Of a stretch of DNA of 64,000 nt, positions 18,154 to 27,239 are shown piece after piece. The notes below the pieces were generated by a model that saw nothing but the letters and a program-made list of their open reading frames with translations, was not told the DNA's origin and did not search any database. The DNA is from Gemmatimonadota bacterium (GTDB taxonomy: Bacteria; Latescibacterota; UBA2968; GCA-2709665), in assembly GCA_028877215.1 (NCBI GenBank), contig JAPPFJ010000008.1, positions 1 through 64,000 on the forward strand, read 5' to 3'. Position numbers and translations under genes: made by a program. How positions within the stretch are numbered: position 1 is the first letter of the stretch; every line of letters begins with the position of its first letter.

Positions 18154-19182
18154 CTAGTTCGGCCCATAAATCGTGACCTGTCGTGCAGTTTTGTCGCCGT
18201 TCCTCAGTTCGCTCAGCACTACGGGCATGGTAATCTGCACAGGTTTCCACACGGTGAGATCGACTTCGGGAAGCTCTATTGCCGCGATTTTAGATAGTGT
18301 CCCGTTTAGACTTGTCACACGTGGCTTGGGATTTTCTTTCTGGAGTTCGATTATGTGCCCGACCTTGTTAACCCATAAATCTTCGAGATAGGGTTTGTCG
18401 TAACCCCTGGGGAAGTTTACCGTGGGATATTTTTCGTTACCTTCGAGGTTAAAGACGGAAATAAATCGACCACCGGCAAAGTCAGCCCAGTTGTCGATAA
18501 TTGCTTCATCTTTACCGTCGTCGTCTACATCACCAACAGTAAATGCTTCCCAGTAACCTTGATGGCGTTTTCCGCCTTCGGCCGAATAGTCTCTACTCAT
18601 AAAGATCCCGGTATCTTCTACAAGTAGAGCCTCTCCTTGCAGATGCCCGATTTTTATTTCTTTTTGATGCAAACACCCCTCGCCAGGAATTTCAATTTGC
18701 TCGATGAATACAATTTCAAGTTGACCATCCCCATTAATATCGCCAAATGCAGAATTATACAGTGAGGTTGGTCTTACAAAGATGTGTTTCTGGTACTCAC
18801 TTTTCCCGTTACTTAAGAACAATGCAATGAAGAATTGAAATCCTTGATTTTCTACACCACCAGAGCCTGCCGCAACAAAATCAAGGAAACCGTCTTTATT
18901 TATATCCTTTGCATCGTAATCTTCTATATAGGAAAAGGTATCGTTGTTTTCCCAGACCTTTAAGAGTTGGTTGTTGATGATCCTTAATACGATAATACCG
19001 CCGGTGATTCTACGGTTAAACTGATAGTCCCAAAAACCGATCAGTTGTTCTGTGCCATCTTCTTTAGTTTCCAAGAATGCTCTTCGGACACCCTTGAGTT
19101 CCGGTGAAGAGAAATTCCGCACCTGGGCTTCTGCCACAGTTATAAATAAACACCAGGTTAGGAAAGGCATGAGAAATCGCAT
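18154..19182 (-). CDS. Secreted FG-GAP/VCBS-repeat protein
   Basis: A protein of about 342 residues from ATG 19182 (GGAAGGAG upstream) with a signal peptide ending VAEAQ. It contains calcium-loop motifs DINKDGFLDF, DINGDGQLEI and DVDDDGKDEA, each within a beta-propeller blade repeat typical of FG-GAP/VCBS proteins. Such proteins usually act in surface adhesion or ligand binding, but the role here is unknown. It follows the M15-like gene by 23 bases and forms an operon with it and the dockerin/TPR gene. Confidence 0.7.
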   Translation of the reverse strand: MRFLMPFLTWCLFITVAEAQVRNFSSPELKGVRRAFLETKEDGTEQLIGFWDYQFNRRITGGIIVLRIINNQLLKVWENNDTFSYIEDYDAKDINKDGFLDFVAAGSGGVENQGFQFFIALFLSNGKSEYQKHIFVRPTSLYNSAFGDINGDGQLEIVFIEQIEIPGEGCLHQKEIKIGHLQGEALLVEDTGIFMSRDYSAEGGKRHQGYWEAFTVGDVDDDGKDEAIIDNWADFAGGRFISVFNLEGNEKYPTVNFPRGYDKPYLEDLWVNKVGHIIELQKENPKPRVTSLNGTLSKIAAIELPEVDLTVWKPVQITMPVVLSELRNGDKTARQVTIYGPN

Positions 19183-19205
19183 GGACAGCTCCTTCCTAAA
19201 TGAGT

Positions 19206-20228
19206 TCAATCGGCGGGTAATGATGTATATCTGTAGATTTGAACGTGAACCGTATTACCTTTAATATACGTGTATCCATTTGGTATCCCAAGGTTTAAGC
19301 TGTCTCGCCAAATTTTCTGAAGTTGCTTTTGGTCGTTCAAGATACCCGTTGCCCCACCGAGATCCTTAATGGGACCTAAGTCATAAGCACAGCCATACTG
19401 GTGGAGTGAGTTCCACTTCCCACCTACCCTGTGATTGTGGCCGGGTTTCCGAGTCGAGCTGTGAATGCGTAAGGATGATTTATTCTTATTTGCAGAGGTC
19501 ACCCAGTTTGAATATATCCGTTGAAGTTCATTAAAATTAGTTAAGAAGTCGGTTTGAATTGCAACTTCTGAACCTCTAAGATACCGACCTCCGCGGGTTG
19601 GGATTCTGGTACCCATGTCGTGGTATTCTTGCCTTGTTCTGGAAATTACGTCTTGGGTGATTGTTTGAGTTTGTTCTAATTCCGGGTCTGCTTTGACGAT
19701 GATCTTATAGCTTAATGGGACGCCTCTGGTTGATGGAACAACGTCGGGATGAAAATGGATCGTACGAATGGTACCATTACCCACAAAGTTGAGTAATCCG
19801 CTGTGGCTAGTTAATGCCTCGGAAGACCATTCAACTTCAAATAATCCACCCGTGACACTGGCGCGGTGGTTCGTATCTTTAGAAATAAAGTCTCCCGTAA
19901 GTAATTCACTGGGGAGCGTTAGCGTAAGCTCCGGGTCAGGTAGGGAGGCCCAGCTATTCTCGCGTATGATTAACCAGCTTTTCCCGTCATTCCAGACAAT
20001 CGTTGAACCGAATTTATACACGTGGGCCGGAATGCGTGGCTCATTGTCATCGTCCACAGGAATTTCGACATCCTCAACTAAGATTTCGTCCAACTCGACT
20101 GGATTGCCATAGGTGCCGGTCCCGTCCCTGAACGGATGTGCTTCTTCTTCCTCATTTACATAGTAATGTTCCGTGGCGGCCCAGACCGGAGTGATGAGCA
20201 AAAGCAAAATAAGAATCGACCAACGCAT
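19206..20228 (-). CDS. Secreted M15-like peptidase domain protein
   Basis: A protein of about 340 residues from ATG 20228 (AAGGAG upstream) with a signal peptide ending VWAAT. The C-terminal ~110 residues carry the M15 zinc-peptidase pattern: SSTRKPGHNHRVGG, NSLHQYGCAYDLG (motif HxxGxAxD) and a final HVQI. These provide the His/Asp/His zinc ligands seen in D-Ala-D-Ala carboxypeptidases and phage endolysins. The N-terminal ~200 residues are beta-rich and unrecognised. The substrate could be peptidoglycan or another peptide. It is the middle gene of the three-gene secreted operon. Confidence 0.65.
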   Translation of the reverse strand: MRWSILILLLLITPVWAATEHYYVNEEEEAHPFRDGTGTYGNPVELDEILVEDVEIPVDDDNEPRIPAHVYKFGSTIVWNDGKSWLIIRENSWASLPDPELTLTLPSELLTGDFISKDTNHRASVTGGLFEVEWSSEALTSHSGLLNFVGNGTIRTIHFHPDVVPSTRGVPLSYKIIVKADPELEQTQTITQDVISRTRQEYHDMGTRIPTRGGRYLRGSEVAIQTDFLTNFNELQRIYSNWVTSANKNKSSLRIHSSTRKPGHNHRVGGKWNSLHQYGCAYDLGPIKDLGGATGILNDQKQLQKIWRDSLNLGIPNGYTYIKGNTVHVQIYRYTSLPAD

Positions 20229-20241
20229 AGCCTTATTCTCC

Positions 20242-20850
20242 TTACGGTGGGGTTGGAAGGAATTTCTTTGAGAATGCAAAATACAACGTGGCTTTCTTTA
20301 AATCGCCCTTGTCGTGATGGATTTTTCCAATTTCCCAGGCGCACCACATCACCTGGGCGCGAACTCGCAAGTCTTCGACGTCTCCGAATTCCTTGAATCC
20401 CCTTGTAAATTGTTCAACTGCTTTGGCTACATCATCGGTTTCGACATACAGTTCGCCCAGTTGCTTTAACACACGGGCCATCTGTAATGTGTCCTGTGAG
20501 ACCTTTAATGTCTCATCATATTTCTCGATGGCCTTTTGATCATTTCCTTTAATCTGATAGGATATTGCCTCTTTCTCCAATTCATCTGCCGTTAATGCTT
20601 TTTTGTCAGCTGAGGTCGGTCCGAAGGCTTCTACAAATAATATGTAGTCGCCGATTTCAACCTTGCCGTTTCCATTTAGGTCATATCGCTTATCAAATGA
20701 CGCGTCTCCCTGCACAGAACCAAACCTACCGGCGAACAGAATGAAGTCAGTGAAATCTACCTTGCCGTCCTGGTTAAAATCCCCTGGTGAGTCAGCCCAG
20801 GAGAAATCTGGGACGCAGACTAACAGAAGTACAGCCACGAACCACTTCAT
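20242..20850 (-). CDS. Secreted dockerin-type EF-hand and TPR protein
   Basis: A 202-residue protein starting at ATG 20850 behind AAGGGGGTTGAG, with a signal peptide ending FSWADS. Two adjacent calcium loops, DFNQDGKVDFTDFILFAGRFG and DLNGNGKVEIGDYILFVEAFG, form a dockerin-like pair. The C-terminal half contains TPR-type helices (AISYQIKGNDQKAIEKYDET onward). Dockerins normally bind cohesins; none is seen here. It is the first gene of the operon with the M15-like and FG-GAP genes (13-base spacing). Confidence 0.7.
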   Translation of the reverse strand: MKWFVAVLLLVCVPDFSWADSPGDFNQDGKVDFTDFILFAGRFGSVQGDASFDKRYDLNGNGKVEIGDYILFVEAFGPTSADKKALTADELEKEAISYQIKGNDQKAIEKYDETLKVSQDTLQMARVLKQLGELYVETDDVAKAVEQFTRGFKEFGDVEDLRVRAQVMWCAWEIGKIHHDKGDLKKATLYFAFSKKFLPTPP

Positions 20851-20979
20851 CTCAACCCCCTTTGTGTGGCAATTTTTGTTATACGGTGCCTATGGAGAAT
20901 GGAGCACTTGAATCTGATGCGTGAGCATTCAGTTGACTTTGACACGCTCCGATTGAGGGCCACTGTACCCGTCCGACAA

Positions 20980-21744
20980 TTACTCCTTTGGGGCATCAGG
21001 CAAGTCCTTTCTGAAATATCGCTTGCGATATTCCACCGGTGAAATGCCATGAATCCGGACAAACGCTTCGCAAAGGCGTTTGGACGAACGGAACCCACAT
21101 TCGGCGGCGATTTCCTTCATGTACATTGTTGTTTCGGCAATTAACCGTTCTGCCCGAGCGATCCTGATCTCTCTCAGTTTTTCCCGAAATGTCATTCCGA
21201 AATATTCTCTGAACAGCCTGCAACCGTATGACGGCGTGAACCGGAATTCACGCCTGACGTCATCGAAACAGAGGTCCGGATTGCTGTAATTCGTCTTCAG
21301 AAACGACTCCATCCACTTCTTCCGGAAATTCCGTGAGTTCCCGGAATCGTCTGGTGTCTCCGGGTGTTCCTCTTTCTGCCTGGCACGGTCCAATTTTCCC
21401 AAAAGGTCAAGTTCGAGCGGCTCTTCTGTCAGATCGAGGGGCGAGGCTGAAGTGACGACGAACAGCCTGGCCTCGATTCTCTCCTTACTCAATGTCCCAG
21501 GTCGTGTTTTACCATGCACGATCTGTAACTGCACGTCGGCAGTTGCAATGTCAAGGTTTCGGTTCTTTGAATTCCGGAGCCCATTTAATGTAGTTTTCGC
21601 GTAGAAAATCTCAAACGGACCTTCACCCAGGAGTTCCTCAAGCCTCGATTTGACTGCAGGGTCGCCCTCCAGAATGAGGACCTTCTGCGGTACTACATCA
21701 GGCGCAATCAAAACGTGACTTCCAGGACGATTCCTCCCGTACAT
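20980..21744 (-). CDS. AraC-type transcriptional regulator
   Basis: A 254-residue regulator. Residues ~20-110 look like a degenerate receiver-type domain (VLILEGDPAVKSRLEELL...). The C-terminal ~100 residues are an AraC double helix-turn-helix (FREYFGMTFREKLREIRIARAERLI, then MYMKEIAAECGFRSSKRLCEAFVRIHGISPVEYRK). It is the nearest regulator upstream of the secreted operon on the same strand (130 bases away) and may control it (inference). A broken copy of its 5' end lies at 22158-22215. Confidence 0.8.
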   Translation of the reverse strand: MYGRNRPGSHVLIAPDVVPQKVLILEGDPAVKSRLEELLGEGPFEIFYAKTTLNGLRNSKNRNLDIATADVQLQIVHGKTRPGTLSKERIEARLFVVTSASPLDLTEEPLELDLLGKLDRARQKEEHPETPDDSGNSRNFRKKWMESFLKTNYSNPDLCFDDVRREFRFTPSYGCRLFREYFGMTFREKLREIRIARAERLIAETTMYMKEIAAECGFRSSKRLCEAFVRIHGISPVEYRKRYFRKDLPDAPKE

Positions 21745-21863
21745 GGCGACGATTGCGCGGATTTTTCAGGAGACCCGGTGATCCATAATCGATATCCGAT
21801 ATGGAGAAATAATCACGTGTAGACTCCACCCCTTATGGCTGCTATTCAGATTATGATCATAAT

Positions 21864-21893
21864 ATTATCGAATAATCTGCCCACGCAATTCAA
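21864..21893 (-). promoter_or_regulatory. Putative sigma70 promoter of the AraC-type gene
   Basis: On the minus strand TTGAAT (21888-21893) and GATAAT (21864-21869) are 18 bases apart, about 120 bases upstream of the start codon. The same arrangement recurs in the tandem copy (TTGAAT 22342-22347, GATATT 22318-22323, also 18 apart). Confidence 0.4.
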
Positions 21894-22084
21894 AAAGAAT
21901 CCTTATACTTGTTATTTGTTCCGCGAATTTGCACTTTTCGATTGATTTAATTCAACACGAACCGAAATGTCGTGAAATCGTGATGAACCGCGCGGCGGAT
22001 CACGTGATTCCAGTTGAACGCGCGGCTCGTCCTAAAGGCTTATGGAACGACGTATATCTCATGTCAGTAATCGGGTATATGGAG

Positions 22085-22157
22085 CCATTTGAGGATCGCC
22101 ATAATGGCGCCACGTGAAGATCGGCGTCATGGCGCCACTGCACCGATCATTGACAAG
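22085..22157 (+). mobile_element. IS21-type right-end remnant, copy 3
   Basis: GGCGCCACTGCACCGATCAT plus TGACA matches 16411-16435 with one difference and is preceded by repeated ATGGCGCCA units. No istB coding remains. It joins directly to the AraC 5' fragment, so it marks the insertion that cut that copy. Confidence 0.55.
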
Positions 22158-22215
22158 ACGCAATCGAAACGTGACTTCCAGGGCGATTCCTCGGGTAATT
22201 GCCGACGATTGCGCG
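22158..22215 (-). pseudogene. 5' fragment of a second AraC-type gene
   Basis: Minus-strand reading gives NYPRNRPGSHVSIAS, matching residues 1-15 of the intact regulator (MYGRNRPGSHVLIAP). The start codon is mutated to AAT and the reading ends at the IS21-type end. Confidence 0.55.
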
Positions 22216-22759
22216 GTTGTTTCAGGACACCTGGTGATCCATAATTGACATCAAATTCCATTATTCGCTCTATATCCATCCACGATCCCTGACTGCCGAT
22301 CAATTAGCGAACATTATAATATCGAATAATCTTTACGCGCAATTCAAAAAGATTCCCTGTATTTGTCATATGCGCCGCAAATGTACACTTTTCGTTTGAT
22401 CTGATTCAGCATAAGTTGTAATGTGACGCATTGTGCGACAGTCTCTTGCATCTCTCGAAACGGGGGCATTATCCGGATGTTCGGCCTGTATCCGATATAG
22501 AATCGAGTGAATCCGACGCTATGAATGGAATATAAGTTATTCTTCTGTTATTGAGATTCTCCGTGTGTTCAGGACGCCGAGGCACCTCCCATGACGCTCG
22601 ATCCACGGCTCATCGATTCTCTCGACAAATCATCCAAATCGTCAGTCCCACGCATTCGGACTGGCGCCTCGGTAGGATTCCACACAGCGCCCCACGGCAA
22701 GCCGGGTTATCGTGCGGGATCGTGGCATTCATGGCTTGACATTGTCAGAGCCGGGCTAT

Positions 22760-23929
22760 ATGATCCGTCATATGAAAAAGGGCGGGGCGACGTTCGACGT
22801 TGTTGTGGCGGGCCTTGGCGCGATGGGCAGTGCGGCGGTATACCATCTGGCGAAAAGTGGCATGCGGGTCGCAGGCTTTGACCGGTTCCACCCGCCGCAC
22901 GCCCGCGGATCCTCACACGGACACGCGCGGGTGATCCGCGAGGCCTACGCCGCCGGGCCCGCATACGTGGACTTGATCCGACGCGCATACGCGCTGTGGG
23001 AAGCCCTGGAAGATGAAAGCGACGAGGAACTGTTCCGGACGTACGGCCACCTCTCCATGCGTCCGCCAGGCGGGGCCGAGCGCCTCGGCGTTCTCGAAAG
23101 CGCGCGTGCGTTCGATATCCCCGTCGAGCGGGTCTCGGCGGAAGACGTGCGGCGGCGTTATCCCATGTTTCGGGTCGATGACGGCTGGGAGGGAATCTTC
23201 GAGCCGCGGGCGGGCGCCGTGTTTCCCGAGGCGTGCATCGATGCGCACCTGAGGCTGGCACAATCCGCCGGGGCAAAGCTGAACTTCGACTGTCCGGTTC
23301 TGGACTGGACCGCGGATGGAAGCGCGGTGTGGGTGAAGGCGCAATCGGGCGAAATATTGGCGGGCACGCTCGTCGTTTGCGCGGGCGCCTGGGTCTCCCG
23401 GCTGGCGGCGGACCTGGCGCTTCCGGTGGAAATCGAGCGGATGACGCTGTTTTTCTTCCGGCCGCTGCGGAACCCGGGAATGTTCACGTCCGGCCGCTGT
23501 CCGAACAATACCTGGGTGAACGAGGACGGGGTTTCGTTCTACTGCCAGCCGGACTTCGGGCGGGGTTTCAAGGCGGCGTTGCATTGCGGGCGCGCCGGGG
23601 TCAACCCGGACACCCTGGAGCGGAATACGTCACCGGACGACGAGGCCCGGATTCGTCCGCTCGTGGAGCGGTTCATTCCCGATGCGGCGGGGCCCGTCGT
23701 CGAGAGCCACGTGTGCATGTATACCAATCTTCCGGACACCAGGTGGATTGTGGATTACCACCCCGGACATGAGCAGGTGATTATCGCATCGCCCTGCTCG
23801 GGGCACGGGTTTAAATTTTCGTCCGCGATCGGAGAGATCGTGGCGAAAATGTGTATGGGCGAAACCGAAGCGGCGGATCCCGGGATGTTCGGCATCGCGC
23901 CGCTGCTGGCCGGAGGATCACGGACGTGA
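22760..23929 (+). CDS. FAD-dependent sarcosine/N-methyl amino acid oxidase-like protein
   Basis: Flavoenzyme of the monomeric sarcosine oxidase / N-methyltryptophan oxidase family (about 390 residues), which oxidatively demethylates N-methyl amino acids. The N-terminal FAD motif is VVVAGLGAMGSAAVYHLAKSG. CMYTNLPD near the C-terminus matches the family's covalent-flavin cysteine motif. CSGHGFKFSSAIGE is the usual closing segment. The start is uncertain between ATG 22760 and ATG 22772, both with weak ribosome sites. It overlaps the next gene by 4 bases (GTGA), so it is cotranscribed with the mannonate-dehydratase-like gene. The substrate here is unknown. Confidence 0.85.
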   Translation: MIRHMKKGGATFDVVVAGLGAMGSAAVYHLAKSGMRVAGFDRFHPPHARGSSHGHARVIREAYAAGPAYVDLIRRAYALWEALEDESDEELFRTYGHLSMRPPGGAERLGVLESARAFDIPVERVSAEDVRRRYPMFRVDDGWEGIFEPRAGAVFPEACIDAHLRLAQSAGAKLNFDCPVLDWTADGSAVWVKAQSGEILAGTLVVCAGAWVSRLAADLALPVEIERMTLFFFRPLRNPGMFTSGRCPNNTWVNEDGVSFYCQPDFGRGFKAALHCGRAGVNPDTLERNTSPDDEARIRPLVERFIPDAAGPVVESHVCMYTNLPDTRWIVDYHPGHEQVIIASPCSGHGFKFSSAIGEIVAKMCMGETEAADPGMFGIAPLLAGGSRT

Positions 23930-24897
23930 CGATCCAGGACCACGTATCGTGGGCGGATTTCAACGACGACACGCTCCGGTTTTCACGGGCGATCGGCGCG
24001 GATATGATCTGCCTGGACATTCGCGCGATGCACCGGCTGGATCCCTCGTTGGATTTGCGCGACGGCCGGGACAGCCGCCCGTTCTTCGAAGCCGCCAGGG
24101 AGAAGGTGGAAGCCCATGGACTGACGTTGTTCAGCGTCTTTATGGCAGGATGGGACGAACTGGCTTTCGGCCTTCCCGATCGCGACGAAAAGCTCGAGGC
24201 GTGGTGCCGCATGTTGCGCTGTCTGGGCGAGGCGGGCATACCCGCGCTGGGCTACAACTTCAAACCGATGGGTAACTTCCGCACGGCCTCCACGCCGCCG
24301 GGCCGGGGCGGGTCCACGTACAGCACGTTCGATTACGATGCGTTTTCGCGTGACCGGCCCGATCCGCACGATCCTCCAGTAGGCGAGGCGGAGATCTGGG
24401 CGAATATGAAGCACTTCCTGGAAGTTGCGGTACCGGCTGCAGAGGAGGCGGGCGTGAGGATGGCGCTGCATCCTGACGATCCGCCCATCCCGGAGCCGCT
24501 TGGCGGCGTCGCGCAGATCGTGTCCACGCTGGAACAGTACCGGCGAATCTTCGCCGCCGCGCCGGGAGACGGCAACGGGATGCTGTTCTGCCAGGGCTGC
24601 GTGACCGAAATGGGCGTCGACGTCCACGAGACCATCCGCGAAATGGGACTTCGCAATAAGATCGTATTCGTGCATTTCAGAAACGTGCGCGGCGCCCTGC
24701 CGAGCTTCCAGGAGGTGTTTCTGGATGAAGGCGACGTGAATATGCGCCGGGCTATGGAGGTCTACAGGGAGGTCGGGTTCAACGGCCCTTTCATGATGGA
24801 TCATACGCCGGGTATCCCCGGCGACGAGAAATCCAGGGCCGGCCACGCGTATGCCGTGGGGTATATCCGCGCGTTGATACAGGCGGTCTATGGGTAG
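23926..24897 (+). CDS. Mannonate dehydratase-like protein (UxuA family), copy 1
   Basis: A TIM-barrel protein of 323 residues, shorter than E. coli UxuA (about 394). The diagnostic segments are ALHPDDPPIPEPL, FCQGCVTEMG, VHFRNVRG and FMMDHTPG, which carry the metal ligands of the family. Start GTG 23926 overlaps the preceding stop and has GGAGG upstream. UxuA dehydrates D-mannonate to 2-keto-3-deoxygluconate in glucuronate breakdown. Whether this short form has that substrate is uncertain. A paralogue follows at 25227. Confidence 0.8.
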   Translation: MTIQDHVSWADFNDDTLRFSRAIGADMICLDIRAMHRLDPSLDLRDGRDSRPFFEAAREKVEAHGLTLFSVFMAGWDELAFGLPDRDEKLEAWCRMLRCLGEAGIPALGYNFKPMGNFRTASTPPGRGGSTYSTFDYDAFSRDRPDPHDPPVGEAEIWANMKHFLEVAVPAAEEAGVRMALHPDDPPIPEPLGGVAQIVSTLEQYRRIFAAAPGDGNGMLFCQGCVTEMGVDVHETIREMGLRNKIVFVHFRNVRGALPSFQEVFLDEGDVNMRRAMEVYREVGFNGPFMMDHTPGIPGDEKSRAGHAYAVGYIRALIQAVYG

Positions 24898-24935
24898 ATG
24901 GGCAAGGCGGTATCAATTCGCGTATGTCTGGTTTT

Positions 24936-24960
24936 GTAGGGGCGTCACTTGTGGGCGCCC
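24936..24960 (+). repeat. 25-bp GTAGGGGCG repeat
   Basis: GTAGGGGCGTCACTTGTGGG plus CGCCC, one of five copies in the window (others at 33254, 45176 inverted, 45251 and 50976). Each copy can fold on itself through GGGCG/CGCCC. Confidence 0.7.
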
Positions 24961-25150
24961 AATCACCGGGGAGACGTTAGACGGCAGACGGGAGAGGACC
25001 ACACCCCGCCACGCCACCTGGTGAGAGGGGAGCCGGGAGAGGGTAGAGATCGCATGCCGTTTAAGGCTTTTTTTCAAGCCGCAGGCAAGTCGGAGGATCA
25101 TATTGGCAATGGCTTCTTCTACCGTCTCCCCTCTTACCTCTTCCGGCTTC
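24961..25150. repeat. R2 hairpin element
   Basis: Arms GGAGACGTTAGACGGCAGAC and CTACCGTCTCCCCTCTTACC are partly complementary. The core CCACCTGGTGAGAGGGGAGC recurs at 7614 and 27317. It fills the gap between the two mannonate-dehydratase-like genes. Confidence 0.65.
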
Positions 25151-25226
25151 ACGAGAATCGGCAATGAGACGGGGGACGTTTGGAGGTGGTGGGGTTTCTC
25201 GACAACTTAAGCGGGAGGATAATTAC

Positions 25227-26180
25227 ATGTACATACAGGAACAGCTTCCGTGGGACCAGATCAACGACGATACGCTGAGTTTCTTCAAGGCGATCGGCGT
25301 GGACTATCTGACGGTGAACGCCATACCTCACGACGTACGTGAGGGCACGGACCGCACGGAACTCTGGCGGGACGTGAAGAAATTGGCCGAATCCCATGGG
25401 TTGAAGTTGACGAACCTGGCGGCGACAGGCTGGGACGAAATATCGCTCGCGCTGGACGACTGCGACGAGAAGATCGAGGCCTGGTGCCAGCTGCTGCGGA
25501 GTATGGGCGAGGTCGGCGTTCCCACGTTGGGATACAATTTCAAGCCGGCGGGGAATTTCCGTACCGAGTCCGTACCGCCAGGCAGAGGGGGCGCCAGATA
25601 CAGTACGTTCGATTACGAGAAGATGATGGAGGACCCGCCGTACTATCCCGACAAGGCCATCTCCGAGGAGAAGATCCTGGAGAATATCCGATACTTCCTG
25701 GAACGTGTCATCCCCGTGGCCGAAGAGAACGGCGTACGGATGGCGTTGCATCCCGACGATCCCCCCATTCCGGAACCCCTGGCCGGCGCCGCCAGGATCG
25801 TGTCCACCCTCGAACAATATCATCACATCTTCGACATGGTACCCAGCAGCAGCAACGCCATGCTGTTCTGCCAGGGGTGCGTCGCGGAGATGGGCGAAAA
25901 CGTGTGCGACGCCATCCGGGATATCGGAGGCCGCGAAAAGATCGTCTACGTGCACTTCCGGAATATCCGGGGCGGTCCCCGGAAGTTTCAGGAGGTCTTC
26001 GTGGACGAGGGAGACCAGGATATGTACGAGGCAATGCAGACCTATAAGGAAGTGGGTTTCGAGGGACCGTTCATGATGGACCATACGCCCGGTTTCCCGA
26101 ATACGGATTCCACGTTCTGGGCGGGACGCGCGTTTGCGGTGGGGTATATGCGTGCACTGATCCAGGCGGTATATCGTTAA
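25227..26180 (+). CDS. Mannonate dehydratase-like protein (UxuA family), copy 2
   Basis: A 317-residue paralogue of 23926-24897 with the same landmarks: ALHPDDPPIPEPLAG, FCQGCVAEMG, VHFRNIRG and FMMDHTPG. It starts at ATG 25227 behind GGGAGG. A Gfo/Idh/MocA oxidoreductase follows 39 bases later, suggesting a small operon for a uronate or related acidic sugar. Both copies keep the same core residues, so neither appears degenerate; they may have different substrates. Confidence 0.8.
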   Translation: MYIQEQLPWDQINDDTLSFFKAIGVDYLTVNAIPHDVREGTDRTELWRDVKKLAESHGLKLTNLAATGWDEISLALDDCDEKIEAWCQLLRSMGEVGVPTLGYNFKPAGNFRTESVPPGRGGARYSTFDYEKMMEDPPYYPDKAISEEKILENIRYFLERVIPVAEENGVRMALHPDDPPIPEPLAGAARIVSTLEQYHHIFDMVPSSSNAMLFCQGCVAEMGENVCDAIRDIGGREKIVYVHFRNIRGGPRKFQEVFVDEGDQDMYEAMQTYKEVGFEGPFMMDHTPGFPNTDSTFWAGRAFAVGYMRALIQAVYR

Positions 26181-26219
26181 TCTGTCGGTCTCCGGGATCC
26201 CCGGACACTGGAGGCGAGT

Positions 26220-27230
26220 ATGGCGCAGCGCGGAAAAATAGCAGAGATTGAAGAGACCGTAAACGAGAAAACCGTTCGCGTGGCGATGATCGGCGCGGGA
26301 GGTCGCGCAACCAGTGCGCACTACCCCTCGCTCAAGGCCCTGAAGGGCGTCGAGATGGTTGCCGTATCGGAACTGAGCGAACAGAGGATGGCCGATGCGG
26401 CGGAACGGTTTGGCATTCAGGCGCAGTATTCGGATTACCGGCAGATGATCGAGAAGGAAATGCCGGATGCCGTCTACGCCATCATGCCGCCGCATCATCT
26501 GTACGATATCGCGGCAACGGTGATGGAGATGGGTTGCCATCTCTTCGTCGAGAAACCCCCCGCAATGACAACCGAACAGACCCGGCAGATGGCGCTGATT
26601 GCGCAGAAGCAAAAGGTGCTTACCGGCGTGACCTTCCAGAGGCGGTTCGCACCCGTCATCCGGTACGGGAAGGAACTCTGCGAGAAACGCGGGGCCGTTC
26701 ACAGCGCCGTGGCCACGTTTTACAAGAATGCCGTGGGCGGCGCGCCCTATTACAGGGGAGCGATCGATATTCTCACGTCCGACGCCATTCACGCCGTGGA
26801 CACGCTGCGTTATCTGTGCGGCGGCGAGGTGGAGTCCGTGGCCGGCGACGTCCGGAGGGAGGGCGTCACACATACCAACATCTACCTCGCGCTGGTGAAG
26901 TTCAATTCCGGGGCGACCGGCGTGCTGCTCACGAACTGGATGACGGGGCGACGCATCTTCTCGGTTGAAATCCATTCTCCCGGCATTTCTGTATTCGGGG
27001 ACCCGGAAGAAGGCGGGCGGGTATTCGCCGACAACAAGGACGAACCCGTGGAAATGCTGGATCCTTTCCGCCTCGGCGGCGGTGACGACACATGGCGCGC
27101 CTACGGCGCGTACGATACCAACCGGCACTTTATGGACTGTATCAGGGGCGGGAAACAACCGGAGACGTGTTTTGAGGATGCGGTGAAGACGATGGAGCTG
27201 GTGGATCTGATTTACCAGTCGCAGATATAG
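26220..27230 (+). CDS. Gfo/Idh/MocA family oxidoreductase
   Basis: NAD(P)-dependent sugar oxidoreductase, 336 residues. The N-terminal Rossmann motif is VAMIGAGGRATSAHYPSL, and VEKPPAMT contains the family's conserved EKP motif. DAIHAVDTLRYL supplies the C-terminal active-site region. It starts at ATG 26220 behind GGAGG, 39 bases after the second UxuA-like gene, so an operon is likely. Substrate unknown, probably a sugar acid or polyol. Confidence 0.85.
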   Translation: MAQRGKIAEIEETVNEKTVRVAMIGAGGRATSAHYPSLKALKGVEMVAVSELSEQRMADAAERFGIQAQYSDYRQMIEKEMPDAVYAIMPPHHLYDIAATVMEMGCHLFVEKPPAMTTEQTRQMALIAQKQKVLTGVTFQRRFAPVIRYGKELCEKRGAVHSAVATFYKNAVGGAPYYRGAIDILTSDAIHAVDTLRYLCGGEVESVAGDVRREGVTHTNIYLALVKFNSGATGVLLTNWMTGRRIFSVEIHSPGISVFGDPEEGGRVFADNKDEPVEMLDPFRLGGGDDTWRAYGAYDTNRHFMDCIRGGKQPETCFEDAVKTMELVDLIYQSQI

Positions 27231-27239
27231 TCTTTTAGA

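Larger units (their letters stand above)
21710..22430. repeat. Tandem duplication of AraC gene 5' end and promoter region
   Basis: 21710-21800 matches 22163-22255, and 21840-21985 matches 22290-22430, in the same order and orientation, with moderate divergence. The gap 21745-22759 between the regulator and the flavoenzyme otherwise holds only an IS21-type end at 22085-22157. No intact gene is seen there. Confidence 0.7.
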
